DNA of 21,778 nt from CAZFCK01 sp964517355 (lineage in GTDB: Bacteria; Desulfobacterota; Desulfovibrionia; Desulfovibrionales; Desulfovibrionaceae): assembly GCA_964517355.1 (NCBI GenBank), contig CAZFCK010000060.1:1-21778 (forward strand), read 5' to 3'. The notes beneath the pieces were generated by a model, which saw only the letters and a program-made list of their open reading frames with translations, made no database searches and was not told where the DNA came from. Shown here piece after piece: positions 21,727-21,778 of this stretch (positions within the stretch are counted from its first letter, which is position 1; every line of letters starts with the position of its first letter). The translations under genes and the position numbers were made by a program.

Positions 21727-21778
21727 TTTAGAGCATCTCACGCTTGAAAAGCGCTAGATGCTCTTATGCATTTCCCTG
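21727..21778. repeat. Three-hairpin repeat, copy 2 (cut by window end)
   Basis: All 52 nt are identical to 7621-7672, including the AGAGCATCT/AGATGCTCT palindrome and the start of the next stem (CCCTG). The copy is interrupted only by the end of the window, so its true length is unknown. It lies 76 nt past the stop of the glycosyltransferase gene. Confidence 0.88.

Overview
The window looks like a surface-glycan locus from a high-GC, Desulfovibrio-like bacterium. The lineage is an inference from three things: GC-rich coding with tightly overlapped genes, intergenic space filled with GC-rich double hairpins and CTTAAGAACC-type hairpins, and a sigma-54-like promoter. No rRNA or tRNA is present to confirm it. 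Twenty genes lie on the minus strand and one on the plus strand.

Layout, in order of minus-strand transcription. (i) 20247-18122: gmd and fcl, the two-step GDP-mannose to GDP-L-fucose pathway. (ii) 17653-7892: an eleven-gene operon. It runs LegB-type 4,6-dehydratase, sugar-1-phosphate nucleotidyltransferase, DegT aminotransferase, PIG-L deacetylase, WbqC-like protein, formyltransferase, radical SAM/SPASM enzyme, second formyltransferase, second radical SAM/SPASM enzyme, methyltransferase, NeuB-type nonulosonate synthase. A good sigma-54-like site precedes it. (iii) 7459-239: a seven-gene operon. It runs PseG/SpsG-like nucleotide-sugar hydrolase, GNAT acetyltransferase, radical SAM enzyme with its SPASM-like cysteines at the N-terminus, SpsF-like cytidylyltransferase, Gfo/Idh oxidoreductase, second DegT aminotransferase, GT-B-like protein. 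(iv) 20835-21650 on the plus strand: a family 2 glycosyltransferase divergent from gmd.

Operons ii and iii together hold a set equivalent to the Bacillus SpsC-G proteins (aminotransferase, acetyltransferase, synthase, cytidylyltransferase, hydrolase), plus a LegB dehydratase. This predicts a CMP-activated nonulosonic (sialic-like) acid. The surplus enzymes (deacetylase, two formyltransferases, WbqC-like protein, methyltransferase, three radical SAM enzymes, a second dehydrogenase/aminotransferase pair) suggest an unusually modified, perhaps N-formylated, sugar. No flippase or polymerase gene is present, so the locus probably continues outside the window or acts on a protein target such as flagellin.

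The non-coding space is also organised. A double-hairpin element occurs four times, each time 5' of a gene or operon and in the same orientation relative to it. Three of the four copies carry the same promoter-like -35/-10 arrangement just upstream, making an approximately 87-nt promoter plus structured-leader module. A second, terminator-like hairpin family lies at gene 3' ends and, unexpectedly, as a face-to-face pair between gmd and the divergent glycosyltransferase. A 52-nt palindromic repeat is present in identical form at 7621 and at the right edge of the window.
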